From: Ulota crispa
Lineage: Eukaryota > Streptophyta > Bryopsida > Orthotrichales > Orthotrichaceae
DNA length: 64,000 nt
NCBI GenBank assembly: GCA_963920765.1
Contig: OY987249.1
Location: forward strand, 3,195,230 to 3,259,229
Reading direction: 5' to 3'
The notes under the pieces were generated by a model. The model was not told the DNA's origin and made no database searches. It saw only the letters and a program-made list of their open reading frames with translations. The translations under genes were made by a program, and so were the position numbers. Below, one piece after another: positions 12,570 through 24,380 of this stretch; positions within the stretch are counted from its first letter, which is position 1, and each line of letters begins with the position of its first letter.

Positions 12570-15101
12570 GTGAAGAGAGCTACCGTGATTGTCTACAAGG
12601 TAGGTATTTGTATCCTTCACCATGTAACACACCCTGAGTGTACTCTAGTACTTAGCAGTGCTTTTGTTGGACCGTTTGCAGGACCAAGTATAATTGTCCA
12701 GGGGGGCACACCACCGGCAAGGACGGTGCAGGAGGCGTTTGCTAAAACGGAACAAGTGAATTGTTGGCTCCATGACCAAAACAATTAGACCAACGACAAG
12801 CACTACCCTCCTGTTGATGGTCCCTTTGGCGCTATGTCCCGTCAAGCACTGCCAAGTCTTGTGTGGATACCATTGCCGATGCTTGGATACAATCCAAGAG
12901 ATTGGGGCGGTTTGCTTGACTTTGTTGGCAAACCACAACAACGCTGGCAAAAACATGGCGTTCAATTTTTTTTCATTCAATTCAAAGGAAGCATTAGTGG
13001 GAGGAAGGTGCGCACCTCTGACTGTCGCTTTGTTAAGGCAGGAACAAATATAGGAATGCATCGCTGTCTTCCAAATCCCTCTTCTCTATGTGTGCCTAAT
13101 TTGAAGGAAGGTGAAGTTCTAGTGTCCTCCATACAAGGACTCGACAACAATTTTGTTTCTCCACTGTACCGGGACATCCAAGCGACCATTGCTCCCTCGC
13201 TGCATTGGCGTGAAGAAGTCCAAAGCACACCTGGTGAGATAACATCACCGACAGGGCTGATGTCCACTGATCCAACAGATCCATCACCAAACGCCAAATC
13301 ACTCCAGCTGGTCCTAGTTCAAACTCCTCATTCATTGAATGGACACTCTCCTTTTTGGTTGCTTATCGAGGCACCTTTTGGCCCTGCCAGTCCCGGCGCA
13401 CATGTGAGTTTGGACTCGGAATGGGAGGCCAATTGGCGCGACCATGCGAGAAATGCTTCTTCGGTCAACTATAGCTGCAACTTCGGCTCGGAGGATTGCA
13501 AGGACCCTACTTACCTCTGTCACGAGGTAGGAGTATATAAAGACATTGATCAGCTATAGGACATGGATTTCTGGGCTCAATATAGCGATCATTTCTGGCA
13601 CAACACGGAATCAACACTGCTTGGAGATTGGGATCTGTTTCTGGGTGTAATTGCTAGACCAAAGGACAAGGTGTCCTATACCAAGCAACCGTCGGCTGTG
13701 GAGTTCTTTGATTTATTTTTTGATGATGCCGTACTCATGAAGATCATGGAGTAGACAAATCTTTATACGTTGCAGTAGGGGACCGGTTGATTGCAGGCAA
13801 CAAATGGAGGACCACATTGGGTACGTACTCATTTTTTAGAGATCTGTGCTTTTTTGGGTGTCTATATTTTGAAGGGCATCAAGTTGTTGCCCACCATCAC
13901 AGATTACTAGAAAAGTGAAGGCTTTCTTTAGTGCTCCTTCATTCCATGTGTCTTCACACGCAATTGTTTTGAGTCACTACTTAGATGTATTCATCTAGTA
14001 GATAATCACAGCATAGGTAGTGACAAGGAATCCCTTGAGTTTGATAAATTGGCTAAGGTGAGGTGGTAGATTGTGGATTTTGTGTCTAAGAGTCAGACTT
14101 TCTATAATCCAGAGAAATTCATCACTGTTGATGAAATTATGGTAGCATACAGGGGGCATTACTCTAGCTTTAGGCAATACATGCCAGCAAAACCCACTAA
14201 GTATGGGTTTGAGTTTTTTACTAGTGTGTGTAACCCATCTCGCTACATATATAACCTTCAGCCTTATGTAGAGGCATCTGGTGTCCCGGATGTGGGGCAA
14301 GGGGAGAGAGTTGTCCGTGACTTGACAGTGGGACTGGATGATGTTGGCCACACCGTAGTGTGTGACAACTTCTTCTCCTCCCCGAAGCTCTTTGAGGAGT
14401 TGCTGCGACAAGGCATATGGGCCATTGGCATAGTGAGGGAGAACTAAATTGGTTTGCCAGCATCTATCCTTGGCATGAGGAAGGGCCAATATCCACGAAG
14501 GAAATTGTTGTAGCGGATGCATGCTCAGCGTCGGATGGCCTTTACATGCTGGTATGATTCCAAACCCATGTACATTTTGTCTACATCCATAAATCCAGTA
14601 TCCATCTCTGCACGGTCTCTTTGTTGGATTGGAGGGGTGCGGGAGTCCATTCCATCTACTCCACAACAAGTGGAGTACTAGTTGAACATGCGCGACATGA
14701 ATGTCGTCGACCAGATGCGCACAGATTATACCGTTCAATTCCATTTGCATAAATGGTGGCACAAACACCTTTTTTTTGTAATGGACTACTGGTTGAACAA
14801 CGCATGGGTAATACTAAAGCATGATTGGGTAACTCGTGGAGAGGTGGATTTTCGAAAGAGGTTGCGGTTCCACATGGAAGTTGCCGAGGCTTTGATTGCA
14901 CTGTGGTTAGATTTGCCATCAACGTGTAAGGTCAATTGCCTTTGTCACTTGGGCGCTATCCACTACAATTGCCAGAGACCAAGTCTTTGGATGCGATGCA
15001 TAGTTTGCAAGAGCAAGACTAGGTTCTGTTGCAAGACATGTGAAGGGGCTCATATGTGTGTTGATAGATGTTTTGTGAAGGTTCATACACAACAAAAGTA
15101 G
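12570..15101 (+). pseudogene. piggyBac-family transposase relic (DDE_Tnp_1_7 type)
   Basis: One plus-strand frame reads through from about 12570 to 15101 with no frameshift but eleven in-frame stops (at 12786, 13557, 13752, 13776, 13788, 13908, 13929, 14067, 14445, 14511 and 14679; nine are TAG). In order it shows an N-terminal part without recognised motifs, a piggyBac-type FFDLFFDD...TNLY segment (about 13710-13765), CFESLLRCIHLVDN (about 13960-14003), ITVDEIMVAYRG with a catalytic-type Asp at 14130, VVCDNFFSS with Asp at 14364, and NVVDQMR with Asp at 14709. A cysteine-rich C-terminal domain (CIVC...CCKTC...CVDRCF, about 14995-15090) follows. In the piggyBac family the enzyme cuts and pastes at TTAA sites using these three Asp residues. 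All three remain but the gene cannot be translated whole. I found no TTAA-flanked TIRs around it. Confidence 0.85.
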
Positions 15102-17956
15102 GCAATGCGGGTAATCAGCCCTGCACAAACTTGACGTTTGGGAGGTATGTTCAGTAAGTGGTAGTAGTCAGATCTATGAGAGGAATTGTAGCATACCATG
15201 AGAAAGCCCTATGAAATTCTAATCTTTGTCTAGAAGTGCTGCTTTCCTAGCGGTTGTATTTTCTTGAGTTATAGATTAGTGGATTAAACCTATAATTCTA
15301 GCACTTCAGATGTTGTGAGGTAGTACTAAACGAATGACAACTTTCCATGAGGTTAGAATTTTCAATTGATGGTGACCATGTTTACTATGCGACCCTTACC
15401 TAATCCTAAACTTCCACCTCGGATACATTAGCGTGGAAGAGCCGAAGAACCTTTCCACCCTAAATTGTAATGAAGGCAGAGGAGGGTACTGTCAGAAGAC
15501 AAGAGTGCAACAAATTCGGCCGAGAAGGATAAGGCTTATTCATTCCAATTTGAAGAAAGATTACCATTGCAACACGGCCAGCACAAGACGCCTGGAGGAG
15601 TTTCTTGTGCATTCTGCCATCGGAAGGGAGAGGTTGCAGGACAATTGTCTTGAGCGGGCGCAGCCAATGGGGTAGGCAAGTGCTCAAAATTGCGTGAGCG
15701 GGCGCAGGGCCCGTCAAAATCAATGACGCAGGAGGGAGTTCAGAGAAAAAAAGGCAGCAACAACAGATGGAGCAAAGGAGGTTTGATGGAGTACAAGAAG
15801 GTTGCACCTCTCAAATTTTCCTTTTTTTTGTGTTAGGCCCTTCAGACAGATGCTCAAGTTTATTCACTGCCTTAGGGGAGCAGATTGTATTTGGGTTGTT
15901 GCTTCTTATCTTGTAGGACTTGGTTGGTCTTTGTTAAGGAAGCACCACAAGAAATTTTACAAGGACTCATTTTTCCAAATCTACTTGTATGCAAGTGTTT
16001 TGCGTGTGAACCCTAAATCCTAATTTGTGCAGCAACTATCAAAATTTCAAACCAAAGCACAGCAATTTGTAAAGTGAAATGTGTATTTGAATAGTCATCC
16101 CATTGCAAACCAAAATCCACCTTGAAATGAACTGATCACGACTTCGGAAACCCCGATCGGAATGGACGCGTCCATGTTGTGGGTTGGAGTTTAGCTGGCT
16201 CGGCGGTTGGGCATTGGACGCGGGAGTTCTTGCATGGTGGGGCGTCCACCACCTGCCTAGAGAGGCTCTGCCCTTGTGTCAGTCTGAGCCGTATCTAGCT
16301 TGTAGTACTTGATTCTGAGCACTCACGCTTCGTGGGCATGTTTGATCCATTGAAGTTGGTCAAAAATCTCTGAAATTTGGCAGGCAAGGAATCAACCCAT
16401 TGCCAGACTGTGCCAGAAAAAATCAAATCCTATTTCTGTCAAGAACCCCCTCAAACAAAAGAAAAAAGAAACAAACACGCCCAAAACTGCATAGGAAATA
16501 AAAATTCAATGGTGCTTTGACCGCTATAAAATAGCAGATGGTACAGTCAAGCAACACAAGATTTGAGGAGGGGATCCGGAGTCAAGCTAACTTGAGATTT
16601 CAACAGTTTATTCAACCGGATTAGATTTTTGACCCTACACCATGTTTTTCAGAGCCTTGGGGTCTACCGGCCCAAACCAAGAGCAATCATGAGCTAGGCG
16701 CTCAGGGTTTAAAAGCAAGCTATCTACAATAAGAGCAAAAGAATCAATACCTTAAATCAAGCTATTTGTTTAGATGTTTGGATGTTTGTCACATTTAGAT
16801 CTTTTGAACAATGTGTCTCCCCATCACGTGCTTGGTACCGATGGAAAGCTCTCAGCAAGAAGAGGTGCAGGAGCTTGGTTCGTGGCATTTGGGCCTAGAA
16901 TGGGAAAGTTAATGATTTTCAAATTTTTTATGGATTAGAAATTTAGAAATTTATTGATTGGCCAAAGACAAGTTTTGTATAAAAATAGGGTAGAGTACAA
17001 GTTTAACTAAAGTAAAATTTGGGTGTCTACTCAAAAATAAAGTAAAGTACAAGTTTCACTGAAGGAAAGTACACTTTGACCACGGGTGGCATGAAGAGAT
17101 GGCATGGGGGGCATAAGAGGGGTCATGGGACTCTATTTTTTTCTACAATATACTAAAGTGGAAGTATTATTTAGTACCCTAATTTACATATGATGAAGCA
17201 AGAGAAATATTTTCAATGTTATGGTAGATATAACAAAAATATAAATTTATCTCCAATGAATAAAATTGACCCTATTTTTTATCTCACCTAGTTTTCTAAA
17301 ATTCAATGGTCACCCGCCAAGATTTGCACCCATATTTGTGTTTTTTGGTCCCATGATGGGTGACATGTGCTACGCATTTGAATGCCAATGGATTTGGATA
17401 TAGGTTTAATGGATGATGTTAAATAGCATATATTGCAATACCATGAGTAAATAAACAAAGTAGGTGGACACACCATTCAAGTACCCCAAACATGGTATTT
17501 TGTCATCTTTCATGACGGTTATGGGCAACATTGTTACTTTGGGCAAGTTGAGGCTGTTGGACAATACGGATGAGTAGATAAATCAGGCTAGATGGGCAGA
17601 TTAGGGTATTTTTAGGATATTTGACCTAAAAATGAAAGAATCAAATTATAAATTTTCATTTTTATTACATGATATGGCTTTGAATCCACGTTTTGACTTC
17701 ATGTTGGCAACAATGAGTGTCACTAGCATGTACAAAGTAAGTGTTTTTATCATTTTGGACCATTTTTTGAAGTCAACTATGAGTTGACTTCATCGGACGG
17801 ACCATGACCTCAATCAAACTTTTTTGGCATATAGGCAAGCATGCAGACGGATGGCCCAATGTGACAACCATGGTTATGGGTGCTTCATCTTACTATCTAA
17901 GTAACTATTCAAGCTAGTTTTTCAAGCCTATGGGCCCAACAAAGGCTTCACTAATA
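15102..17956. other. Gene-free stretch
   Basis: No recognised gene or complete element. A 15676-15715 segment repeats GAGCGGGCGCAG, which also occurs at 15653. GC content rises locally at 16130-16330, without a coding frame I can support. Confidence 0.4.
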
Positions 17957-18165
17957 GTCATTTTTAGCATCTCCTACACACAACTATATATTTTCAGTGA
18001 TTTTGGACTTTAAAAAATCTTTGTGAAAAAATGCTTACAATTGGAACTTTTAAATTGATGCCAATATTTTTGGTTTCCTCTTGTTTATTTAACAATGTTT
18101 TTTTCAAAGTTCATCACTTGATTTTCCTACTCCAAAGTCCTTAGTTTCACGCTTATGGGTGACTA
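17957..18165 (+). repeat. Dispersed repeat shared with 47.9-48.1 kb
   Basis: This segment aligns with 47885-48085: both contain GATTTTGGACTTT(A/G)AAAAAT, ATTGATGCCAATATTTTTGG, and CCTTA(G/T)TTTC(A/C)CGCTTATGGGTG-like ends. The second copy is the right part of a TA-flanked AGGTA-ended element. This one has lost a clear left TIR and reads CTACC without the final TTA, so it is probably a truncated member. Confidence 0.6.
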
Positions 18166-19644
18166 CCTCCATCCCCCCATCCATGTGCCTCCAATCCCTA
18201 TGGCCCCTCCCATTCTGTGCCCCCCATGCATGAACCTCCCCGTGACTCCTCCCATCCCCATGCCCCCCTCCCTGTGTTTGTGCCCCATCCTCATAATTTG
18301 GTTATAGAACCCCATGCCCTCCAGTCTCCCTAATTCAGTTTTAAAACCTCATGCACTCTCATCCCCATAATTTGGTTACGGAATTGTCATCCTTGGTCAC
18401 GGAATCATCATGGAAGAACTACGGCCTTGGACAAAATCTGATTGCATTTAACAATATATGCAGATGTCTTGCTAAAAACTACATCAATAATGATATTTCA
18501 TGTTTTCTTGTTTATAGAATTGTTTATCCTAATGATAAATTCACTTTAGTTTTCATTAGTTGGCAAATAGGGTCATCATCTTTTCTTCAACACTATTGTC
18601 CATGCCATATACCTTTTACTTTCTTTTTATCACACCCATTACCACAGCTTGAGGTCTCTACGTTTTAAATTCAAGTTTACTTATGTTTCCAAACAAATTT
18701 CATTGCATTTCCTGTCAATGTAGGTTTACTTTCTTTTTGGCATTAGCACCTTGTGGGTTATATTTTGATTCCGCTTTGTTTGCAAATTCATTTTTAAAAA
18801 GAGCTTACAACTTGCTAGCTCTGCATTCATTTTGCTTTGATGTACTTACCAACTTATTGTATTCACTCTTGTTTGTGTTTGTTGGTTTTCCATGTCAATT
18901 TCATTTCTTTCTTATAATAATTGGATTTGTGTTTGTTGCAAATTTACAATTTATCTTCCTTGCAATGTCTTTGATAGCAATCTTGCCTACCAACTTGCTC
19001 CTTTGACAACCTTCATTTCAATGTTGACAAGTCTCACAAGCATTACAATTCATTATTGTTTTTATAGAACGCTAATATACCATTTGCTTTAATGATACAA
19101 AAAGAGACAATTCATATACCCAAATCCTTTGCACCCATGCAAGTAAGGCTCTCTAAAAGTGTTTTTCGGAATAAAAAGGCACCAACTACACAAAAGTAAC
19201 ACAAAGGTGAAAATTGCAAAACAAAAGTTTCAATTACATTAGTGAGGATACACGCGTGGCACTTTCATTCAGTAGAAGCCCTCTTGCATTCAATTGAAGC
19301 TTTCTTGAAAGCAAAAAAAAAGTTTTACTCATGAAAGCTATGACTGGCCATAGCCACAAGCGTTTCAACATTATGTAATGGCTAAATTCTAAACTTGATG
19401 CTTTCGAACAATTCGAAAAGATAAGAGTCAAATGCTTATCAAAATTTATGTTTGAGCTGTCTTGGACTTTACTGCTGGCCCTAAACTTCATTCATGCAAT
19501 TTAATGTAAAAATCTTAAAGACAACATGCTGTTTATAAAAAGCTATATCAGAGTTCAAAGTAGTAGTTCATGGACATTTACAGTAATGATTTATTATTCT
19601 AGCCAAGTAGATTGACATTTTATCAAAATTGCATATTAGTTTAA
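18166..19644. other. C-rich then T-rich gene-free stretch
   Basis: 18166-18350 is pyrimidine-rich with repeated CCCCATCC, CCCCATGC and CCTCCC words. 18470-19090 is T-rich and opens hydrophobic frames (18351-18668, 18683-19006) that reflect composition rather than a protein family. No gene called. Confidence 0.45.
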
Positions 19645-19958
19645 AGGGAAAATTTCATGAATATTCCTGAAGTTTGCCGTATTTTCATAGATATCTTTGC
19701 TTTTTCAGAAATTTCACAAATATCCTTGGACCAAAATTTTCAAGCGTTTGTTTTGTTGTGTATGTCACTTTTTTTCTCCGTTAGTGCACACGCATAACAA
19801 GAAAGAAGTAGTGTGTGAACAAGGGGAGAAGGGAAGTGACATGCACAACAAAACAAACGCCTAAAATTTTTAATCCAAGGATATTAGTGAAATTTCTGAA
19901 AAGCAAGAATATCTATGAAAATATTGCAAACTTCAGAGGTACTCATGAAATTTATCCT
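19645..19958. mobile_element. Foldback miniature element, copy A
   Basis: The ends are long, imperfect inverted repeats: GGGAAAATTTCATGAATATTCCTGAAGTTTGC at the left is mirrored by GCAAACTTCAGAGGTACTCATGAAATTTATCC at the right, and the arms continue towards the centre. It is the same family as 34211-34527 and 46456-46889. It has no coding capacity, and the hairpin fold is typical of a MITE. Confidence 0.75.
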
Positions 19959-22370
19959 AGTTTAAAATGCATACAAAATTTAAGCATAATTGAAGAATCC
20001 TGTCAAGAAGCGAGGGTCTTTGGATTTAGAAATAAATTCGCATACAGAAATAATGGTTAGCATTACAAAGAATATCAAAATCCTTCCAAATGAATAAAAT
20101 CTACAAAATATGAAATTTATGATCTCAACAACTTACAAAATTCCACGCATTTTTATGTATTTGTACAATCTCTAGCAGTGCAGGACAAAAAAATAAAGTT
20201 TATTGAAACTACTGCTTTGCAAAAAATAGTGCTTGTAGAGATGGCTAATGATTTTGCAAACTTATCAATCAGTTGATAAGAGATTTTTACCTTAGGTAAA
20301 TATGGCATTAGATTTGATAGCACTTGGAATTTGTATCAATTACTTTTACAACTACATGAAATTGTTACAAAGTATCAACAACAATTTGATGGGCTAGATT
20401 TTTCCAATATGCTAATCCAACCTAAATATTTAACTTTTTATTTAAGCTTGGTTTATAAAAACAACTTTTAATGAATTGTTCTTTTCAATGACGCATTCTT
20501 TTTTAATACATTTGACATTACAAATTGTGTAATTTATAAAATGTATTCAATTTTATTATATTTCTTTATGAGGTGTTTTACAAACATTATGTATTTTTTT
20601 CATTGCCATGAAGTTTGAGGAGGTACTTCATTGAAAAGTAAGCCATAGAGTGATAGAGTTACAATGATAGAGTCTCTAGTAGCGTAGCTATTTGTTTATG
20701 TTTGTTGCTTTTTGCATCCCCTGGGTTCAAAGGTTTTCAACCATCACTAGTAGAATTAACTTCTTGTTACTTGCACAAAGGCAAGAGATCATTGGAGAAC
20801 TCTTAGAGGCTCTCATCTGACAACATTAGCAAAAGACTCTTTTGAACCCAAATTTGTGTCAAGTGGATTGCTTGCAAACTGGATTAGTATAACATGCGTG
20901 GTGCCCACCACGTCTTGTGGGATCCTCTAACAATCCCAAGGTGCATGAATGCGAACACAACTTTTTGGTGCTCTTAGAGCAACCTCAATGGTAAGATTGC
21001 ATACAAGAGCAATCAAGTTCAAGGGCTGGTTTAGGGGCTCTTATAGATAGGGTGTTATATTCAAAGTGGAGAGATCCAATAACTCATCTAGCTTAGGGTG
21101 ATTGCAAGAATGACATGTGCTACATTATGTCCCCCTCACCTTCTGCAGCTTGTTTTTTGCTTGTAACTTTTGCAAAAGAAGTCATATTGATTTGTCCTTT
21201 TAGAGTAATGTGAACATGCAAGTTATTGATGTTCCTTGATTTTTTTATGTTTTTTAAAATTATTTTGTTATTTTTAAGCAGCCCCCAAATAGGTGTCTAC
21301 CTTGGCCATTTTGGGGTTTTTAGTACTATTTTGGGTCCAAAAAAGCTTTTCTAGGGCTACAAATCAAGGGTGTTGTTTATGGAACATGCTTACATGCATT
21401 TGTAGAGGGGTTTTGCAAAATTCTAAATTCCATGGCATCTACATTGTCTCAAAGTGGGCATCCTATCTCCCTTCATTGACAAAATACAAAGAAATTCCTT
21501 AGCAAAGCAATTGTACCATGTGAATATGTTTAATGGGTTCTCAAATGGCCATTTTTTATTTTATTTTATTGAATTATTTTACTATTTACTAAAAAGCAAG
21601 AAAGAAATTGGCTTTTTGTTGGTGATTTTGTTTTGTGCATAACTTTTAGAATAAATTTTTTCTAGGTTTAAATTTTCACAAGTATGCTATTTTAAGGGCT
21701 TTACAAATTTTTCATATTTTATTTTATTTAAAAATATATATTTCAAAAGCTCGTAGTACTATATAGCACTACCAGTTTTAAGGGTGTTTGAGACAAAACT
21801 GGCAAGTCATTCTTGCAACTACCCCTTAGTACTTCAAAGTGGGGGCTAACATTGCTATGGAACTTAATCTTGTTGAAAGAGTGACACTAACAAGTTGATA
21901 TATTGAGCTAGCACGTGAAAGGTGACATACTCATGGTGAAATTTGACATGCTCATGTTGAACTCAATTTGAACATTGAACTTGACACACGCTAAAATCAG
22001 GTTGAACTCTAACACATGCTAAATTTGGGCTGAACTTTGACATGCTTTGGCTAATGTACCTAGTTGACATGCTCTTTGGCATGATTTTTGACATGGAATG
22101 GGGTCACTCCAAGGAGTTGCACTTCCTTTTTCTTTTTCAACTAGGCCTAATTGTCAACTTGTCATTGTGATGTTATCAATTACACTTTATTGCTTCAATT
22201 AATATGCACAAGTACCAATTGCAAAATACTACTTCAAAGCTCTCCTTTCATGCGCATTCCAATTAGATGTGTTGATTACTGGTTCCATTGGGTCCTTTCT
22301 TTTGCTTGTCGTCTCCATCTTTGTGTGTGATATAGGTCCTACATAGTGCAACCATTGGGGTTGCTCTTGG
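19959..22370. other. AT-rich gene-free stretch
   Basis: I see no gene, RNA gene or complete mobile element here. Several words around ACATGCT recur between 21890 and 22080, without a regular period. Confidence 0.4.
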
Positions 22371-22868
22371 GGCATCCTCAATCCACCCCAACATAATGGC
22401 CGCTATATCAATCTTGATCTATTAATAGAATATAGTTCATCACACAAAAATTATATGATTTGAAGAGGATGAAAATTTCCATTCTAAAAGTGCAACAACA
22501 TTTTGGTTTGGACTTTGCATGATTTAGATATATCACATCAAATGTTAGTTAACTTCCAAAAACTTAGAGGTCTCTCCAAATCAAACTTAGATAAGGAAAT
22601 TTTAATAAAGGGGTTGGTACATTTGCCATCCACTTTACTAAAATTTCCTTATTTAGGCTTGATTTGGAGAGGCCTTTAAGTTTTTTGGAAGTTAACTAAC
22701 ACTTGATGTGATATATCTAAATCATGCAATGTCCAAACCAAAATTTCATTACATTTTTAGAATGAAAATTTTCATGCCCTTCAAACTATATATTTTTAGT
22801 GTGATATTTGCTATTAATAGATCATGATTGATATAGTGGCTTTTATGCCATGGTGGACTAAGGATGCC
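22371..22868. mobile_element. Long foldback element with about 235-bp arms
   Basis: Starts GGCATCCTCAATCCACC and ends GGTGGACTAAGGATGCC. The arms (about 22371-22606 and 22640-22868) are complementary almost to the centre, leaving a loop of roughly 30-40 bp. Arm segments such as TAGTTAACTTCCAAAAA at the left and TTTTTTGGAAGTTAACTA at the right pair without gaps. It encodes no protein. A transcript across it would form a long near-perfect hairpin. Confidence 0.8.
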
Positions 22869-23210
22869 TTTACTAGTGACCAAGTTGGTGTCAAAGAAGG
22901 TTAGTTTTCTTTTGATGATAAGTGTGCATTATTTTGCATCTCCAAAAGCGAATCCAGCTTTTATTTCATTTAAACTAAGTGATTAATTTATTGTTACGGT
23001 TATGGTTGAGGCTGATGTGCCTAAGAAAATTTTAAAAAAGTAATGTAGCAACTATTTTAATGCTCCTTACATCAGTCTTCCTATTTGAAGTTTGAGCAGA
23101 GACAAGAATTGCCGCAATTAAACCGAAATTTCGAACTTTTAGTGACTACATAAAAATTGAAGAATCTTGCCATCTCCATGTACGTGATAAAAGCAGAGTT
23201 CTGAAGACAC

Positions 23211-23292
23211 GTGCTCATGCCGGAGTGGTTATCGGGCATAACTAGAAATCATGTGGGCTTTGCCCGCGCAGGTTCGAATCCTGCTGAGCACG
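23211..23292 (+). tRNA. tRNA-Ser (anticodon AGA)
   Basis: An 82-nt type-2 tRNA. The acceptor stem GTGCTCA (23211-23217) pairs with TGAGCAC (23285-23291), and the discriminator is G. The anticodon loop CTAGAAA carries AGA at 23244-23246. The long variable arm TGGGC-TTT-GCCC is present, and the T arm is GCAGG-TTCGAAT-CCTGC. TTTT at 23308-23311 would end RNA polymerase III transcription. The A box (GCCGGAGTGG) and B box (GGTTCGAATCC) are intact. One oddity is an A at 23240, which faces C at 23250 in the anticodon stem and breaks one pair; eukaryotic tRNA-Ser(AGA) usually has G there. Confidence 0.92.
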
Positions 23293-24380
23293 ATGAAGTG
23301 TAAAACCTTTTAGAAATTTGCAGATTCTTAGCAAGAATTTGACAAAAACTTGTTTTTAACAACCAGCAACACTGCTAGCAAATAGAAAACCAAAAAACAG
23401 GCTTGTAGTTCGTCTACCGACTAAAACAATGGCAACACATTTCACATACAATACTATAAACACTGCAACATACATATAATACAGATAATGCTGCATATAG
23501 AATCGACGCTTGGAGAGGAGAGTGTAGCAGAAAAAGTATGATAAGAATAAGAATCGTATTCCCAATTGCAAATTTTAAATACAAAATTCATTTCATGGTT
23601 CTGAACGAGCAATTAATTACCTCAGCAGCGACCAAGAACGTAAACACGATCTCTGAGCAATTGCAATGAAACACGGATAGCGAAATACGCTGCTGCAAGT
23701 TTCAAAATTCCAAATTGTGTCTCGTTCCATATACCACTCAAAGATTTGGACACAGGACAGAGTTTGAGAGCCAAAGCTAAACCATCACAGGAACGTGAAA
23801 GACATAGCCCAATCACAGTAAGTGATCAAACATAACAATAAAGTAGAGTGACAAAATAATACCCAATAACAGAATTCTCAGTGGTGTCCAGAATTCTACG
23901 TCTAATCTTTGATTTAAGAAACATGAACACAAAGTGCAAAATTGGTCTTCAATACACCTTCTAGGTTAGCTCATTTTCCTGTTGCACGGGCACAGTTGGT
24001 CTGTAATAAGAAAATCGGAGATCAAAATCCACGACTTTGCAGAATATATCCTACTTCGCTTACAGAATTTAAGCAACTGGAAGGAAAATAGTGCTGCTTG
24101 TCAAGCTACGTGAAAGAAGCTAGCTCATAAGTGAGGGTTAGCCTAATCTATTATCGAATAGTTCAACTTAAAGAGATGAAATTCGGTAAAGCGAGAAGGG
24201 TAAGGGTATGCTAACAAGACCTATCCATAGTTGAAGTAAATGTTGCAGTTGAATCACATTACAACTAGTAGAGGACTATACATAACTTTTTCCTTCTTAC
24301 CAAATCCGACCGAGTTTGGTCCACTTTCAAAGGCTATAAGGTATTCGAAGTACGTATTGTTGTAAACCCTAAACCTAACC
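23293..24380. other. Stretch between the tRNA and RPF1 genes
   Basis: No gene supported. The last few hundred bases are the expected 3' UTR and downstream region of the RPF1 gene on the minus strand. A short telomere-like run (AAACCCTAAACCTAACCCTAAA, about 24363-24385) lies at its stop codon and is too short to be a telomeric insertion. No snoRNA boxes were identified with confidence. Confidence 0.4.

Noticed and set aside
12555-15287. TTAA tetranucleotides as ends of the piggyBac relic
   Set aside because: TTAA occurs on both sides, but the adjoining sequences do not form inverted repeats.
18351-19006. Membrane protein genes from hydrophobic open frames
   Set aside because: The region is T-rich, the frames overlap, and no family motif is visible.
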